Origin: Urechidicola croceus
Lineage (GTDB): Bacteria; Bacteroidota; Bacteroidia; Flavobacteriales; Flavobacteriaceae
Assembly: GCA_905181865.1 (NCBI GenBank)
Contig: CAJIZG010000004.1
Span: 186,001 to 250,000 of the forward strand
DNA length: 64,000 bases
Reading direction: 5' to 3'
A program made the position numbers and the translations under genes. Of the stretch, positions 1 to 11,200 are shown piece after piece. The notes under the pieces were generated by a model. The model saw only the letters and a program-made list of their open reading frames with translations, was not told the origin of the DNA and made no database searches. The stretch's first letter is position 1; every line of letters begins with the position of its first letter.

Positions 1-76
1 TATTTACTATTCTGTGACATCGAGTCATAAAATACTAATTAATTACGAGTCAAGCCTCGGGAATTATACCCAGTGA

Positions 77-978
77 GATTAAATATTATGAATAACTTTA
101 TTGAAAATTACGATAAAATTTTAGAAGTCTTAGCCACAATTACAGAAAAAAACAATTTTTATGTCAAAACAGGAAACCAAAACTAAAAGACATTGAATTA
201 ATCGCTATGAATGTAACAGCAGAATATATGGGTATAGACAATGATTGTCAGTTTTTTCGAGATATTCCAGAATATTTGTTTGCTAAAATAGAGCGATCAG
301 TTTACAATAAACGGAAGGTAAAATTATTTTTTTCCATTGAATTTATAAGAACTCAACTCTTCAATAAGTTCACGGAGTTTGAAAACTATTATGTTGTAGA
401 TAGGATGCCTTTGGAGATTGTAAAACTCTCAAGAAGCGGGAGAAGTAAAGCTTGTAAGGAGTACTTTTATTCAGCCCCAAATAGAGGTTGTTGCGCTAGT
501 CAAAACATATATTATTATGGCTATAAAATACATGCTGTTTGTTCTATTAATAGCGTGTTTAAAAGTTTTGATATTAGCAAAGCTTCTGTACATGATATTC
601 ATTAGTTAAAAGACATTAAAAATCAGTTTAATAACTGTGTGATTTTATGGGACAAAGGATACCTAAGTGCTGACTATCATTTAGATTTATTTGAGAGTAA
701 ACAAATTAAATTAGAAGTTCCAATGCGTAAAAATCAACAGAATCACAAAAAACAAACGTACATTTTTAGAAAGAAAAGAAAACGAATTGAGACCTTGTTT
801 TCTCAACTTTGTGACCAGTTTAAAATACGGAATAATTATGCGAAAACTTTTGAAGGTTTTAAGACAAGGATTCTCTCAAAACTAACAGCATTAACAATCA
901 TTCAATACATTAACAAGTTTGTTTTTAACAGGAATATGAACAATCTAAAAGTCAATATTGTTTAAATGCACAACGGGT
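77..978 (+). pseudogene. IS982-family transposase, broken copy
   Basis: This is a degraded copy of the intact IS982 element at 55446-56427. The frame opens at ATG 88. It loses one base near position 150 (the intact copy reads GAAAAGGAACAATTT, this one GAAAAAAACAATTT), which shifts the frame. It resumes from about 207 and stops at a TAG at 603-605 where the intact copy has a Tyr codon. The last part (639-965) keeps the family's C-terminal block (KRIETLFSQLCDQFKIRNN, then ALTIIQYIN). The right terminal repeat ATGCACAACGGGT is present at 966-978. The left repeat is missing; homology stops near 77. No functional transposase can be made from this copy. Confidence 0.9.
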
Positions 979-997
979 AAAGTTATTCTTTTTTTAG

Positions 998-1080
998 TTA
1001 TGAGAGTATGCCTTTTACTACGTCACCATTTATGACTGTAAGTCAAAAACGTCGTCCTTGGTGTTCGTTAAATGAATCGT
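998..1080 (-). pseudogene. Remnant of a DUF1501 protein C-terminus
   Basis: Read on the minus strand, this scrap gives FNEHQGRRF, a stop, then LTVINGDVVKGILS and a stop. It lines up with the end of the intact DUF1501 protein next door (KHQGRRYRLTDVHGHVIKDILA). One nonsense codon (TGA) replaces an Arg. The homology may reach further upstream, to about 1168, but becomes unclear. It lies 20 bp from the IS982 right end and just downstream of the intact DUF1501 gene, so a third DUF1501 copy once existed here. Confidence 0.65.
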
Positions 1081-1174
1081 TCGTGATTACTCCTAGTAAT
1101 GCATCAGTGGCATTGAAAGTTTCTTTCCTGTTTTCAGCGTTTGGTGCCCAATTCGTCGACAAAAATGGATCATC

Positions 1175-2656
1175 TTAGGCTAGAATATCTTTGATGACAT
1201 GCCCATGTACGTCGGTCAAGCGGTACCTTCTTCCCTGATGTTTAAAGACCATTTTTTCGTGGTCGATACCCAATTGATGCAACAAAGTAGCTTGAAAATC
1301 ATGTACATGCACCGGATTTTCGGTGATATTGTATCCAAAATCATCGGTCTTTCCATATACGGTACCTCCCTTTATGCCTCCACCGGCCATCCAAGAGCTA
1401 AAACTTCTGGAATGGTGATCACGGCCGTAGTTGTCTTTGGTTAATTTTCCTTGTGAAAAACTGGTTCTGCCAAATTCTCCTCCCCAGATGACCAAAGTAT
1501 CCTCTAGTAATCCACGTTGTTTCAAATCTTTGACCAAAGCTGCGGAAGCCTGGTCGGACGATTTCGCCATTATCTGAATTTGCGAAGGAAGGTTGCCATG
1601 CTGATCCCACCCCATATGATAGAGTTGGATAAAACTGACATCGCGTTCGGCTAATCTTCTGGCCATAAGACAATTGTACGCGTAGGTGCCCGGTATACGT
1701 GAATCAGGGCCGTACATATCGAAGATATAATCTGGCTCATCAGAAAGATCCGATATTTCAGGAACGCTGCTCTGCATGCGATACGCCATTTCATATTGGC
1801 TGATTTTCGAATCAATCTCGGGATCGCCCCAGACTTTTTTCTGTTCGGCCTCTAGTTTCGTCAAATAGTCGAGTTCCGACCTGCGCCGATCACGGTTGAT
1901 TCCATCAGGATTATTGAGATACAAGACGGGATCTACACCCGACCTGAAACGAACGCCTTGATGATGGGAGGGCAAGAAACCACTGTTCCATGCCTGCATA
2001 TTGAGACTTTGCCCGCCTTTGTCACCGCGTGATAACATCACGACAAAAGATGGCAGATTTTCATTGGCACTGCCCAAACCATAACTCATCCAAGATCCGA
2101 TACTCGGTCTTCCGACCTGTTGTGAACCGGTCTGCATAAAAATAACGGCCGGCTCATGGTTGATTGCATCGGTATGCATCGAATTGATCATGCAAATATC
2201 CTCGGCAACCCCGGAGGTATGTTTCATCAACTCACTAAAATATCCACCTGTTTTCGCATGTTGTTTAAACTCGAACTGGGAGCCGACCAATGGAAAACTG
2301 GTCTGTGCCGCCAGCATTCCAGATAGACGTTGACCGCCCCTTACGGAATCGGGGATTTCCTCGCCCCAATGCCTATTCAATGCCGGTTTGTAATCGAAGA
2401 GTTCGAACTGGCTGGGACCTCCACTCTGAAAGAGGTAAATGACCCTTTTTGCCTTTGCTGGGTGGTGCAGCTTGGACAATGCTCCCCCGGAATTCGATGT
2501 AGAAGTAATCAGCTTAGGCCTCTCGGGTGCCGCGAGCAAATCAGGCATCATAAGACTGCCCAAGGCAAGGGCGCCTAGACCTTTGCTAGTGGTCCGCAGA
2601 AATTCTCTTCGGTTTTGTAAATAATCCGCCTGTTGAATATCTTTTTTGTATTTCAT
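1175..2656 (-). CDS. DUF1501 domain protein, Tat-exported
   Basis: 493-residue member of the DUF1501 family, which is related to sulfatases and alkaline phosphatases; its reaction is not established. The N-terminus carries a twin-arginine signal (R16-R17-E-F-L-R followed by a hydrophobic Ala/Leu/Gly stretch), so export of a folded protein is expected. Conserved blocks include IYLFQSGGPSQFELFDYKP, GRPSIGSWMSYGLG, LPSHHQGVRFRSG and GGEFGRTSFSQGKLT followed by YGRDHH. It starts 4 bp after the stop of the PSD1 cytochrome gene upstream, so the two form an operon. A close paralogue of similar length lies at 11459-12922. Local base composition is clearly richer in GC than that paralogue. Confidence 0.9.
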   Translation of the reverse strand: MKYKKDIQQADYLQNRREFLRTTSKGLGALALGSLMMPDLLAAPERPKLITSTSNSGGALSKLHHPAKAKRVIYLFQSGGPSQFELFDYKPALNRHWGEEIPDSVRGGQRLSGMLAAQTSFPLVGSQFEFKQHAKTGGYFSELMKHTSGVAEDICMINSMHTDAINHEPAVIFMQTGSQQVGRPSIGSWMSYGLGSANENLPSFVVMLSRGDKGGQSLNMQAWNSGFLPSHHQGVRFRSGVDPVLYLNNPDGINRDRRRSELDYLTKLEAEQKKVWGDPEIDSKISQYEMAYRMQSSVPEISDLSDEPDYIFDMYGPDSRIPGTYAYNCLMARRLAERDVSFIQLYHMGWDQHGNLPSQIQIMAKSSDQASAALVKDLKQRGLLEDTLVIWGGEFGRTSFSQGKLTKDNYGRDHHSRSFSSWMAGGGIKGGTVYGKTDDFGYNITENPVHVHDFQATLLHQLGIDHEKMVFKHQGRRYRLTDVHGHVIKDILA

Positions 2657-2660
2657 GATC

Positions 2661-5600
2661 CTAATTTTTGTAATAGCTTTCCGTTGAGTTCAAAATTGTA
2701 TTGGCCACGCGTGCCAAAGCCGCCGTTTCCGTCAAACGAATTTCCCCCGTAGTTTTTTTGGCACCGATGTTCAAAAACTTCCGAACTTCTTTAGGGGAGT
2801 CTTCAAAATATACTTTTTCTTCTTCGTATTGCAGCAATAATATCTCTTTTTCGGATGGTTTCGGCGATCGTCCGATGAGCGCCAAAAAAAGTCGGTCTAC
2901 CGCCTTGGACGGTTCAAGAGAGGCCTCGATCCAGGTCTTTTCGGCAAGTACGCGACATGCCTCGATTATCTGTGGGCTGTTCAACAATACTAATGCCTGT
3001 AAGGGTGTATTACTGCGAAGTCTTTTGACTTGGCACTCACTACGGTTCGCAGCATCGAAGACTAGCATACTCGGTGAAGGCGCATTGCGTTTCCAGAAGG
3101 TATAAAGACTACGCCTATAGAGTCCATTCTCATAATCGATTTTGTAATTAGGGAAGAACGAGTGGCTTATGGTTTCTCGCCATAGACCATCGGGCTGGTA
3201 TGGAAAAACCGATTTACCACCGACCTTTTGTTCTAAAAGAGCACTGGCTGCAAGTACATTATCTCTTACCATTTCGGCCGATCTTCGATAGCGAGGGCTT
3301 CTAGCCAACAATTTATTGTCCGAATCGATCTCCAATAGGTCTTCGCGGATCACCGAAGATTGTTTGTACGTTGACGAGGTGACCATCTGCTTGATGAGCC
3401 TTTTTACGTTCCATCCGTTTTCCTTAAAATCGACAGCGAGCCAATCCAGCAATTCCGGATGGGTAGGCAATGCACCTTGGTTCCCGAAATCTTCATTGGT
3501 TTCCACAAGTCCACGACCGAACATCAGGTACCACATTTGGTTGACTGCCACCCGAGCCGTTAATGGGTTGTCTTCGTGAATCAACCATTTCCCCAGACCA
3601 TAACGATTTCGGGGCAATTCTTCCGGCCAAGGCAATATGGATTCAGGCACGTCGCGCCCTACTTGTTCGGTAGGCGAATCATAAGCGCCCCTATCTAAAA
3701 TATAGGTCGGTCTTTCCTTTTCATAATCGCCCATGACCATGATTTCCTGTATGGTATCTATAGTCTGCACGTCGCGTAAACGTATTTGTCGTAATGCCTC
3801 ACGTTCAGCTTGTACTTCCTTGTTCAGATGTAACGTATAAAATTCGTTCAACGCTTTCGATTTTTGAGACACGGCTCCTTTGAACGATTCCCTTCCCTGT
3901 TGCTCATCAAATAAATATTCGGCAACCAAGTCGCCACTTTCCTTATTCATAACGCGGAACTCGTCAATGAAACCTTTATTGAAGCCTTGATCGTAATGAC
4001 TGGCACCCAAGACCAGGCCACTGTATTTTTGGTAAAGTAAGGCCTCTTTATCCGGATACGGTTTTGTGGATCTATAAAGGTTGTTCCGTAGTATTTCCGG
4101 ATCTGTCAATTCGCCGTTGCGATAGACCTTCATATGCTCCGCGTTACTTGAACCATCGTACGTCCAAGTATAATGCTGCCATTCATTGAGCGGTAATTCT
4201 TCTTTCATCCGAAGTTGAAGCGATTGAAAAGGATAGGCGTGGTTCAGCCTGAACGATACACGGGTACTGTCTAGAACCACTTCCCAACCCCGATACCCTT
4301 GATTACGACTGTTCCCATTATAAAATACACGGGCCTCGTTGAACTTTTCGGGTACCTTGATCCAAAAACTGACTGTAAAGGGATCTACCCTTTCAAAACT
4401 CACCCTACTTCCATCAGCAACCAATTGACCTTCTCCATACTCCAAGGCAAGGCCCTTTTTGCCAGGAACAAATTGATGTCCTTGATATTTGGCATCCTTT
4501 GAACCTATTGCCAAGTCTTTGCTTATACCATTGGACGATTGATCGAAGGTCAGGTGTACAACCGTAGCTTCTTTTACAGCTTTATCAAGGATATCCGGGG
4601 GTGGCTCTGATGCTGCCCAGGCATCTACTTGTTGCCCAATATTATTTATACGTTGATCGAGTTTGGAAGATTTGGTGGCTATCTCACCCCGAAGGTACTC
4701 TCTAATCTTTGCGATATTTTCATCGGGAACAGGCATCACAGGACCCGCGTTCATAGACATTTCTGGGGTCACCCCTGTTCCGTTCTCAATAGCATTTCCG
4801 GCAAACATTCCATTGCCCATTTCGACGGTGCTATTGAAAAAACTGAAAAGTTCAAAATAATTTTTTTGTGATATAGGATCGTACTTATGGTCATGACATC
4901 TGGCACAGGCCATGGTAAGCCCCAAAAAGGCAGCACCGATGGTGTTTGTGCGATCGGCGACATTCTCTACCCTGAACTCCTCGGAGATGACCCCACCCTC
5001 GGAATTTTGCTTGTGTAACCGATTAAAGGCCGTGGCCAATCGCTGTTCGGGCTTCACATTGGGTATTTGATCGCCACCCACCTGCCAGAGTACAAAATCG
5101 TCGTACGGAAGGTTTTCATTATATGCATTGATCACCCAATCGCGATAGGGCCACATTTCGTGATGAAAATCGTCCAGATAGCCTTCGCTATCTGCAAAAC
5201 GTGCCACATCAAGCCAATGTACGGCCATACGTTCGCCATAAGCAGGAGAAGCCATAAGCTTATCTACCAATTTGTCATAATAATCAGGATCATTGTCGTT
5301 TAGGATACGTTCGATTTCTTCCACAGAAGGAGGAAGACCAGTCAGGTCAAAATATAGTCGACGCACCAATACTCCACGTTGCGACATTTCGGAAGGTTCA
5401 ATACCCTTTTCTTCTAATTTGGAGACGATGAAACGGTCAATATTGTTATTCACCCAGTGGTCTCCCGCTTTCGGAATCACACTTTTTTTAGGTTTGGTGA
5501 AGGCCCAATGAGGCTTGTACTCCGCACCCTGTTCGATCCATTTCGTGATGTATGCGATTTCCTCGGGGTTCAACACCAAATTAGATTCTGGCGGTGGCAT

Positions 5601-5957
5601 CACCTCATTAGGATTATCCGAGACAATTCGGTGATAGACCAAACTTTTCCCCAGATTATCCGGTTTAATGGCTACTCCCCTCCCTGAACTTAAAGCTGCA
5701 TAGGCACCGTCGGCATTATCCAACCTTAAATCCGCCTTTTGATTGTTCCTGTCTGGGCCGTGACAAAAGAAGCAACGGTCAGAGAGAATCGGCTTGATAT
5801 GATAATTGAAATCGATGACATCGGGCAACTTACTTTCTGCCAATAAAACATATTCGGGCTTGTCAACACCACAACCCATAACAAATAGGAATGGAACTAA
5901 AAAAGGGAGGGTATGGAATTTTATGAAACTAGTTAACTTCTTCTTAGAGAAATACAT
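2661..5957 (-). CDS. PSD1/PSCyt family lipoprotein with LamG domain
   Basis: 1098-residue lipoprotein (lipobox VMGC, Cys29). Order of parts: planctomycete-type cytochrome domain with haem motif CFFCH at 62-66; DUF1549 at about 165-380, which holds a second CxxCH (CARCH, 351-355); a concanavalin/LamG-like domain at about 465-665; DUF1553 at about 760-1090, with [22 protein letters not shown]. Proteins of this design are abundant in Planctomycetes and Verrucomicrobia and travel with DUF1501 proteins and sulfatases. An envelope redox or polysaccharide role is assumed but not proven. It is first in a two-gene operon with the DUF1501 gene. Hand counts of single 60-base lines gave 27 G+C at 2041 within this pair and 18 at 8221 in the second pair, which hints at separate origins. 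Confidence 0.9.
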   Translation of the reverse strand: MYFSKKKLTSFIKFHTLPFLVPFLFVMGCGVDKPEYVLLAESKLPDVIDFNYHIKPILSDRCFFCHGPDRNNQKADLRLDNADGAYAALSSGRGVAIKPDNLGKSLVYHRIVSDNPNEVMPPPESNLVLNPEEIAYITKWIEQGAEYKPHWAFTKPKKSVIPKAGDHWVNNNIDRFIVSKLEEKGIEPSEMSQRGVLVRRLYFDLTGLPPSVEEIERILNDNDPDYYDKLVDKLMASPAYGERMAVHWLDVARFADSEGYLDDFHHEMWPYRDWVINAYNENLPYDDFVLWQVGGDQIPNVKPEQRLATAFNRLHKQNSEGGVISEEFRVENVADRTNTIGAAFLGLTMACARCHDHKYDPISQKNYFELFSFFNSTVEMGNGMFAGNAIENGTGVTPEMSMNAGPVMPVPDENIAKIREYLRGEIATKSSKLDQRINNIGQQVDAWAASEPPPDILDKAVKEATVVHLTFDQSSNGISKDLAIGSKDAKYQGHQFVPGKKGLALEYGEGQLVADGSRVSFERVDPFTVSFWIKVPEKFNEARVFYNGNSRNQGYRGWEVVLDSTRVSFRLNHAYPFQSLQLRMKEELPLNEWQHYTWTYDGSSNAEHMKVYRNGELTDPEILRNNLYRSTKPYPDKEALLYQKYSGLVLGASHYDQGFNKGFIDEFRVMNKESGDLVAEYLFDEQQGRESFKGAVSQKSKALNEFYTLHLNKEVQAEREALRQIRLRDVQTIDTIQEIMVMGDYEKERPTYILDRGAYDSPTEQVGRDVPESILPWPEELPRNRYGLGKWLIHEDNPLTARVAVNQMWYLMFGRGLVETNEDFGNQGALPTHPELLDWLAVDFKENGWNVKRLIKQMVTSSTYKQSSVIREDLLEIDSDNKLLARSPRYRRSAEMVRDNVLAASALLEQKVGGKSVFPYQPDGLWRETISHSFFPNYKIDYENGLYRRSLYTFWKRNAPSPSMLVFDAANRSECQVKRLRSNTPLQALVLLNSPQIIEACRVLAEKTWIEASLEPSKAVDRLFLALIGRSPKPSEKEILLLQYEEEKVYFEDSPKEVRKFLNIGAKKTTGEIRLTETAALARVANTILNSTESYYKN

Positions 5958-6019
5958 AAACTCTGAATTTTAAAATGTTTTACTAATTTTTATACTTGGA
6001 AGTATGCTACTCCTCCTTT

Positions 6020-6118
6020 TTAAGAAGGGTAAATGGCATCTAACAACTGAATTTCTTCTTTAGAACATTTATCATTAACGTATTTCGAAAATAACTTTTT
6101 TACTTGTTTTGTATTCAT
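6020..6118 (-). pseudogene. FecR-type anti-sigma factor, N-terminal remnant
   Basis: The minus strand from ATG 6118 reads MNTKQVKKLFSKYVNDKCSK then EEIQLLDAIYPS and a stop: 32 residues. This matches the start typical of Bacteroidota FecR-like anti-sigma factors (a short helix pair, K-x-x-C-S-x-E-E). The rest of the gene is absent; the PSD1 operon begins 60 bp further on. It lies 216 bp downstream of the ECF sigma remnant on the same strand, the normal sigma then anti-sigma order. Confidence 0.6.
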
Positions 6119-6333
6119 TTAATTTTGTAATAATTGCTTCCAATAATATGACTCACTAATAGTAAGTACCTATACTTTGCGTTTGGTACACGTTAAAAAT
6201 GGTTTTTTTTAAGATTATAATAAAAACTCGTGAAATTGCACCTTCGAACTGGTATAAACAGGAATAAATTCACGATTTAGAAGAAGTCGTAAGTATCAAC
6301 TAAATTCATGATTATTGAGAGATCGCTAGTATC

Positions 6334-6630
6334 TTAAATGAAACGATCTAAATTTGATGAAAAGCAAATGAAGTAAAAGAGATGTTCGTCGTTTTTAAGA
6401 TCTTTTCTGACGAATGCTAGTGCTTTTGAGATTTGATTTTTAACAGCCTATATTGAGATCTTTAATTCTATTGAGATTTCTTTGTTGGATTTATGTTCAA
6501 ACCTACTCAATTCAAAAATATATTTACAACGCTTTGGCAACTTATTCACCGAAGTAAGTATAACTTCTTCAAGTTCATGATATTCCATCTTCTTAGAAGC
6601 ATCTATACACATAAATCGTACAAACCATAA
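6334..6630 (-). pseudogene. ECF sigma-70 factor, C-terminal remnant
   Basis: Reading from 6603 down to 6334 gives a 90-codon frame with region-4 features of a FecI-like Bacteroidota ECF sigma factor: LPKRCKYIFELSRFEHKSNK, EISIELKISI, a TAG at codon 52, then AVKNQISKALAFVRKDLK. The stop falls where family members have the K-T-V-E-N linker of the helix-turn-helix. A few more residues (FVRFMCI) can be read up to about 6630, where the tRNA terminator begins. Regions 1 and 2 are missing, so the gene is dead. Such sigma factors normally control a FecR/SusC/SusD polysaccharide locus. Confidence 0.7.
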
Positions 6631-6633
6631 AAT

Positions 6634-6676
6634 AAAAAACCCGTAAACACTCTGTTTAAAGTGATTTACGGGTTTT
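6634..6676 (-). terminator. Rho-independent terminator of tRNA-Val
   Basis: Perfect 12-bp inverted repeat: AAAACCCGTAAA at 6636-6647 pairs with TTTACGGGTTTT at 6665-6676 around a 17-base loop. On the minus strand it is followed by a T run. It sits directly after the 3' end of the tRNA and can act in both directions. Confidence 0.8.
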
Positions 6677-6679
6677 CTT

Positions 6680-6757
6680 TGGTGGGCAATGAGGGATTCG
6701 AACCCCCGACCCCCTCGGTGTAAACGAGGTGCTCTGAACCAACTGAGCTAATTGCCC
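6680..6757 (-). tRNA. tRNA-Val (anticodon TAC), CCA encoded
   Basis: On the minus strand the acceptor stem GGGCAAT (6757-6751) pairs with ATTGCCC (6690-6684). A discriminator A follows at 6683 and an encoded CCA at 6682-6680. The anticodon arm reads CCTCG-TTTACAC-CGAGG with anticodon TAC, read as valine. The T arm holds GGTTCGAATCC. All four arms can be folded, so the gene looks functional. A consensus promoter lies immediately upstream and a strong hairpin downstream. Confidence 0.95.
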
Positions 6758-6767
6758 TAAGGGGTTG

Positions 6768-6798
6768 CAAATATAAGAGCCTTTTTGATTCTGGCAAA
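6768..6798 (-). promoter_or_regulatory. Bacteroidota consensus promoter for tRNA-Val
   Basis: On the minus strand TTTG (6798-6795) is followed by exactly 19 bases and TATATTTG (6775-6768). This is the -33/-7 consensus for the primary sigma factor of Bacteroidota. The -7 element ends 10 bases before the tRNA 5' end, as expected for transcription starting just upstream of the mature tRNA. Confidence 0.85.
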
Positions 6799-7069
6799 CT
6801 TTTTTAGGTGAAAAAAATAAGTTTTTTTTGTAAAATTTATCGTGTGTATTTATCGCGTTAATTGTTAAGGAATTACAAGAATGTTTATTTTTCCAACACT
6901 GAAATATTCTGGCAAATAAAATCTCTATACATAGAAAATTTATTAACCTGAGTTCGATTAATATTTAGGCTCTTTTTTTTGGATAAAAGATAGATTTTTA
7001 GTAGATTAAGGTTTGAATATCAATTCATTAATCTAAAAAACTTATCTATGTTAATCTATCTTTAAAATT

Positions 7070-7621
7070 ACAGAAATATTTTGTACTATTGACGAATTCT
7101 GTAAAGAATATGATAAAGTCGCTGATGTATCTCTTTTAGGAAATCCATCAAAACGACCATCTATAATGAGTAAAAGTGAGGTGATTACACGCTGTATTCT
7201 ATTTCAGTTAATTGGTTTTAGAACGTTCAAACATTTCTGTATTTTTTATGTTCAAAAATAGATGAAAGGTGATTTTCCTTCAACGGTTTTTTACAACAGA
7301 TTTACAGAACTCGTTGGTCAAAATTTAATGGCGATGACTTTGTTTTTAAAAACCTGCTGTTTGGGTGATTCTACAGGTATTTCTTTTGTAGATTCTGTAC
7401 CTATTAGAGTTTGTAAACCCAAACGAATTAGAAATAATAAAGTATGTAAAGGTAGTGCTACTAATGGAAAATCTACGATAGGGTGGTTTTACGGATTCAA
7501 ACTTCATAGTATTATAAATGACAACGGAGAAATCTTGAATTTCACCATTACTCAAACCAATATTGACGACAGAATACCATTAAAAAAGAGTACGAATTAC
7601 TTGTTTCGACTAATGGTTTAG
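7070..7621 (+). pseudogene. Second, divergent IS982-family transposase remnant
   Basis: The frame reads ITEIFCTIDEFCKEYDKVAD, a run ending FKHFCIFYVQK, a TAG at 7259-7261, then resumes at 7262 with MKGDFPSTVFYNRFTELVGQ. DDE-type blocks follow: GISFVDSVPIRVCKPKRI, GWFYGFKLHSIINDNGE and TNIDDRIPL. These fit the IS982 family but a different branch from the copies at 77 and 55446. The C-terminal third, including the last catalytic acid, is missing. The sequence runs straight into an oxidoreductase fragment near 7600. From about 6800 to 7070 I see no gene. Confidence 0.8.
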
Positions 7622-8115
7622 GTACTTTTGATAAAGGATTATGGCATACTGTCAATACTTTTGAAATTAACTACGAATATGCCGATGGTTTAAAGTTGAA
7701 ATATAAAATTAAAAAGCCATTTATTAAATTTATAGGAGAAGATAGTTGGATTAGCATAAGTTTTTTCCCAAATACAATTAATGCAAGCAATGATAAAATC
7801 TTGAAATTTGAGAGCGGTAAGAATGATGTTTCATATGCTGATACGCTTTCGGATGAAGCTGACTTCCTAAGAAGTATAGAAACAGGGAAACCAAGTTTGG
7901 AACCACTTGAAGTAGGCAACAATGTTTACATGCTAACAATGATGGGGCTTATTGCTACCGAATTAGGATATGAAGTTACCTGGGATCAAAAAGCAGGTCG
8001 TTTTGTTAACGATAACGCCGCTGATGCAATGCTTACTCGTCCGTTCCGCGAAAAATGGATGGATAAAAATGTGGTGAATTTGATGAATAAATTCCAGCAA
8101 TTTGATTTAGAATAA
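7612..8115 (+). pseudogene. Gfo/Idh/MocA oxidoreductase, C-terminal fragment
   Basis: An open frame from about 7612 to a TAA at 8113-8115 reads GLGTFDKGLWHTVNTFEINY, EYADGLKLKYKIKKPFIKF and ends with NDNAADAMLTRPFREKW. These are hallmarks of the C-terminal half of Gfo/Idh/MocA-type oxidoreductases common in Bacteroidota and Planctomycetes. There the family signature ends in a treble of hydrophobic, R-P, and R-x-x-W. The NAD-binding Rossmann half (usually about 250 residues) is missing, replaced by IS982 sequence. The TTG at 7696 could start a short product, but this is most likely a dead fragment. Confidence 0.75.
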
Positions 8116-8214
8116 TTTTTCTTAAATTTACGTTTTAAAATAGTAATTCCCTCATATATTATAGTCAGTAAAAAAGTATTTATGATACGTGGTGATTTTG
8201 TAAAAATAAAGAAA

Positions 8215-11200
8215 ATGAAGTTTTATATGTTAGGTGCAGTAGCAACCTTATTACTTTTTAGTTGTAATGATAGTATGCCTAAAGAAATACTAGAAGCGTA
8301 TGAAAAATTGCCTGATGACGTAGACTTTAATTATCATGTTAAACCGATATTATCCGATAAATGTTTTGCTTGTCACGGACCTGATATGGCAAATCAGAAA
8401 GCGGGGCTTCGATTAGATACACCAGAAGGCGCCTTTGCGCTTTTGGGGGAAGGCAAAGATCATAAAGCGATTGTATCTGGAAAGTTGAATAAGAGTCATG
8501 TATATTTAAGAATGATTTCGGAAGATCCCGAATTTAAAATGCCACCAGCAGATTTTCATTTAGAATTAACGTCTAAGGAAATTGCGACCATCTCTAAATG
8601 GATAGAACAAGGAGCAGAATACAAGGAACATTGGGCATACATTTCTAGTAATGATGCAGAGAATTTGGAATCAGAAAATTCTATAGATTACTTTATAGAA
8701 GAAAAACTCAAAACTGAAGATCTCAATTTGGAAGATCAAGCTTCAAAGGAAACACTTATTAGAAGAGCAAGTTTTGATTTAACTGGATTGCCACCTTCGT
8801 TGGATGATATCGATGCGTTTGTGAGTAATAATGACCCAAAAGCCTATGACGATTTGGTGGATAGATTATTAAGCTCAAAATCCTATGGCGAGCGTATGGC
8901 AAGTAGTTGGTTAGACGTAGCGAGATATGCCGATTCAGACGGGTTCTTGGACGATAAACATAGAGAATTTTCTCCTTATAGAGATTGGGTGATAAAGTCG
9001 TTTAACGCAAATATGTCATATGAACAATTTGTGACGTGGCAATTGGCGGGTGATTTAGTTCATGGGGCTAATCAGGAAAGTATATTGGCAACAGCTTTTA
9101 ATCGCTTAAATAAACGGAATTCAGAAGCTGGAATTGTATTTGAAGAGTATCGTGTAGAATATAATGCCGATAGAACAAATACTGTTGGTAAAGCATTTTT
9201 AGGTTTGTCTTTGGAATGTGCTCGCTGTCATGATCATAAATATGATCCAATATCTCAAAAGGATTACTATCAAATGTTCGGTTTTTTTAATAGCACATTT
9301 GAAATTGGACATCCTGTATATGGTCCAGACCAAACTCCGGGTCCAGCGTTACTCCTAAGTTCAGAGAAAGAAAAAAAGCAAAGAGAATCTTTACTCGAGT
9401 ATATAAAAGATTTAGAAAACACGAATGAATCTGAAAGAAAAGAAACTGCTGGATTTGAAAGTTGGAAAAATCAAACGAAGATTTCCGGTGATGTACTTCA
9501 AAAAAGAATCAAACAAAATATTGTAGCGCATTACCCATTGGATAAGTTCGACTCCATTGGAAAGGCCCGTTATCAATCTAAAGAGGAAAAAAACAGAGAG
9601 AAGCCCGCATCATTTCGTCAGCCCGTTATTAAGACTGGACAAAAAGGGAATGCATTCTTTGTGTCAGATTACAATAGTGCTGCACTTGGTAAAAAAGTGG
9701 GGTGGTATGAAAGAACAGATTCGTTTTCATTGCAATTTTGGGTGTATCCTGAAACCATTTATGAAGATGTAAATATTATTTGGCATTGCGAAGATCTTCG
9801 CTTAGGATTAAAAGGATATACCTTTAAATTAAAAGACAATAAGCCTTCATTTGTGATGTCACACTCTTGGCCTCAAAATGCGATAGAAGTAACAGGAAAT
9901 AAAGCGATACCTGAAAGAGAATGGTCTCAGATTACTATAACATACAGTGGAACGAGTAAAGCGAAGGGCATTTCGATTTTTATCAATGGAGAAAAACAAG
10001 ATCAGAAGATTGATCTAGATAATTTGTATAAAGGAATTTTGCATGAACCTAATATTCATACCTATGGTTTTGGCGGTATAACCTTTGGAGCGAGAGGAAA
10101 GTTTACCCCGTTTAAAGATGGAGGTATTGATGATATAACAGTATTCGATAAAGTTTTGACTCCGATTGAAGTGTTATTTTCTTATGATACTAAAAAAGCA
10201 TTGGAAGTAGTTAAAACTGAAGGGGGTGAAGGGAATGAGTATTTGAAAGAATATTATAATGCATACGCAAATGAAGAAATCAAGACGATTGAACAAAATC
10301 TGAAAAAGAGCAGAGAAGAAGAAAATAGTTTAGTAAATGATGTTCCTGAAATTATGGTGATGGGCGATTTGCCAAAGCCAAGGAAAACATACGTGTTGAA
10401 AAGGGGAGAATACGGTAATCTTGGAGAAGAAGTAGAACCAGATGTTCCAGAAGGGATATTTAAAAGCGAGAAAAAATATCCTAAAAATAGACTGGGTTTA
10501 AGTCAGTGGTTATTCGATAAAGATAATCCATTGACCGCGAGAGTGTATGTCAATAGAATTTGGCAAATGCATTTTGGGACTGGAATTGTTGAAACATCAG
10601 ATGACTTTGGAAGTCAGGGTAGTTTGCCTTCTCATCCGGAATTATTAGATTATTTAGCAAGAGAATTCATCGAAAGTGGATGGGATATAAAAGCGCTGCA
10701 TAAGACAATAATGACCTCAAAAACGTATATGCAGTATTCAGGAATCACAAAAGAAAAGTATCAAATAGATCCAGAAAATAAATTGCTGGCCCGAGGTGCT
10801 CGATTTAGATTTTCTGCGGAAATGATTAGAGATAATGCTTTAGCAATTAGTGGACTTTTAGTCGATACCTTAGGAGGTAAAAGTGTGTATCCGTATCAAC
10901 CGGATGGACTATGGGATGGATTGACTACGAAAGGCTGGGCTTATAAATATTTGCAAAAACCGGGGAGTGGATTGTACAGAAGAAGTTTGTATACGATTTC
11001 GAAGCGGACTGCTCCTTCACCTTCCATGTCAATTTTTGATATGGCTGATAGAGGTGTTTGCACAGTTAAAAGAGAAACTACAAATACGCCATTACAAGCA
11101 CTTGTATTGTTAAATGATCCACAATTTTTGGAAGTAGCAAGGGTGCTAGCGGAAGATATAATCACTAAAAAGAAAAGTGATGAAGAGCGGTTGCAAACTG

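Noticed and set aside
1199-5687. Several plus-strand open frames of 60-134 codons
   Set aside because: They lie inside the two minus-strand genes PSD1 and DUF1501, show no family features, and are antisense shadows made likely by the richer GC here.
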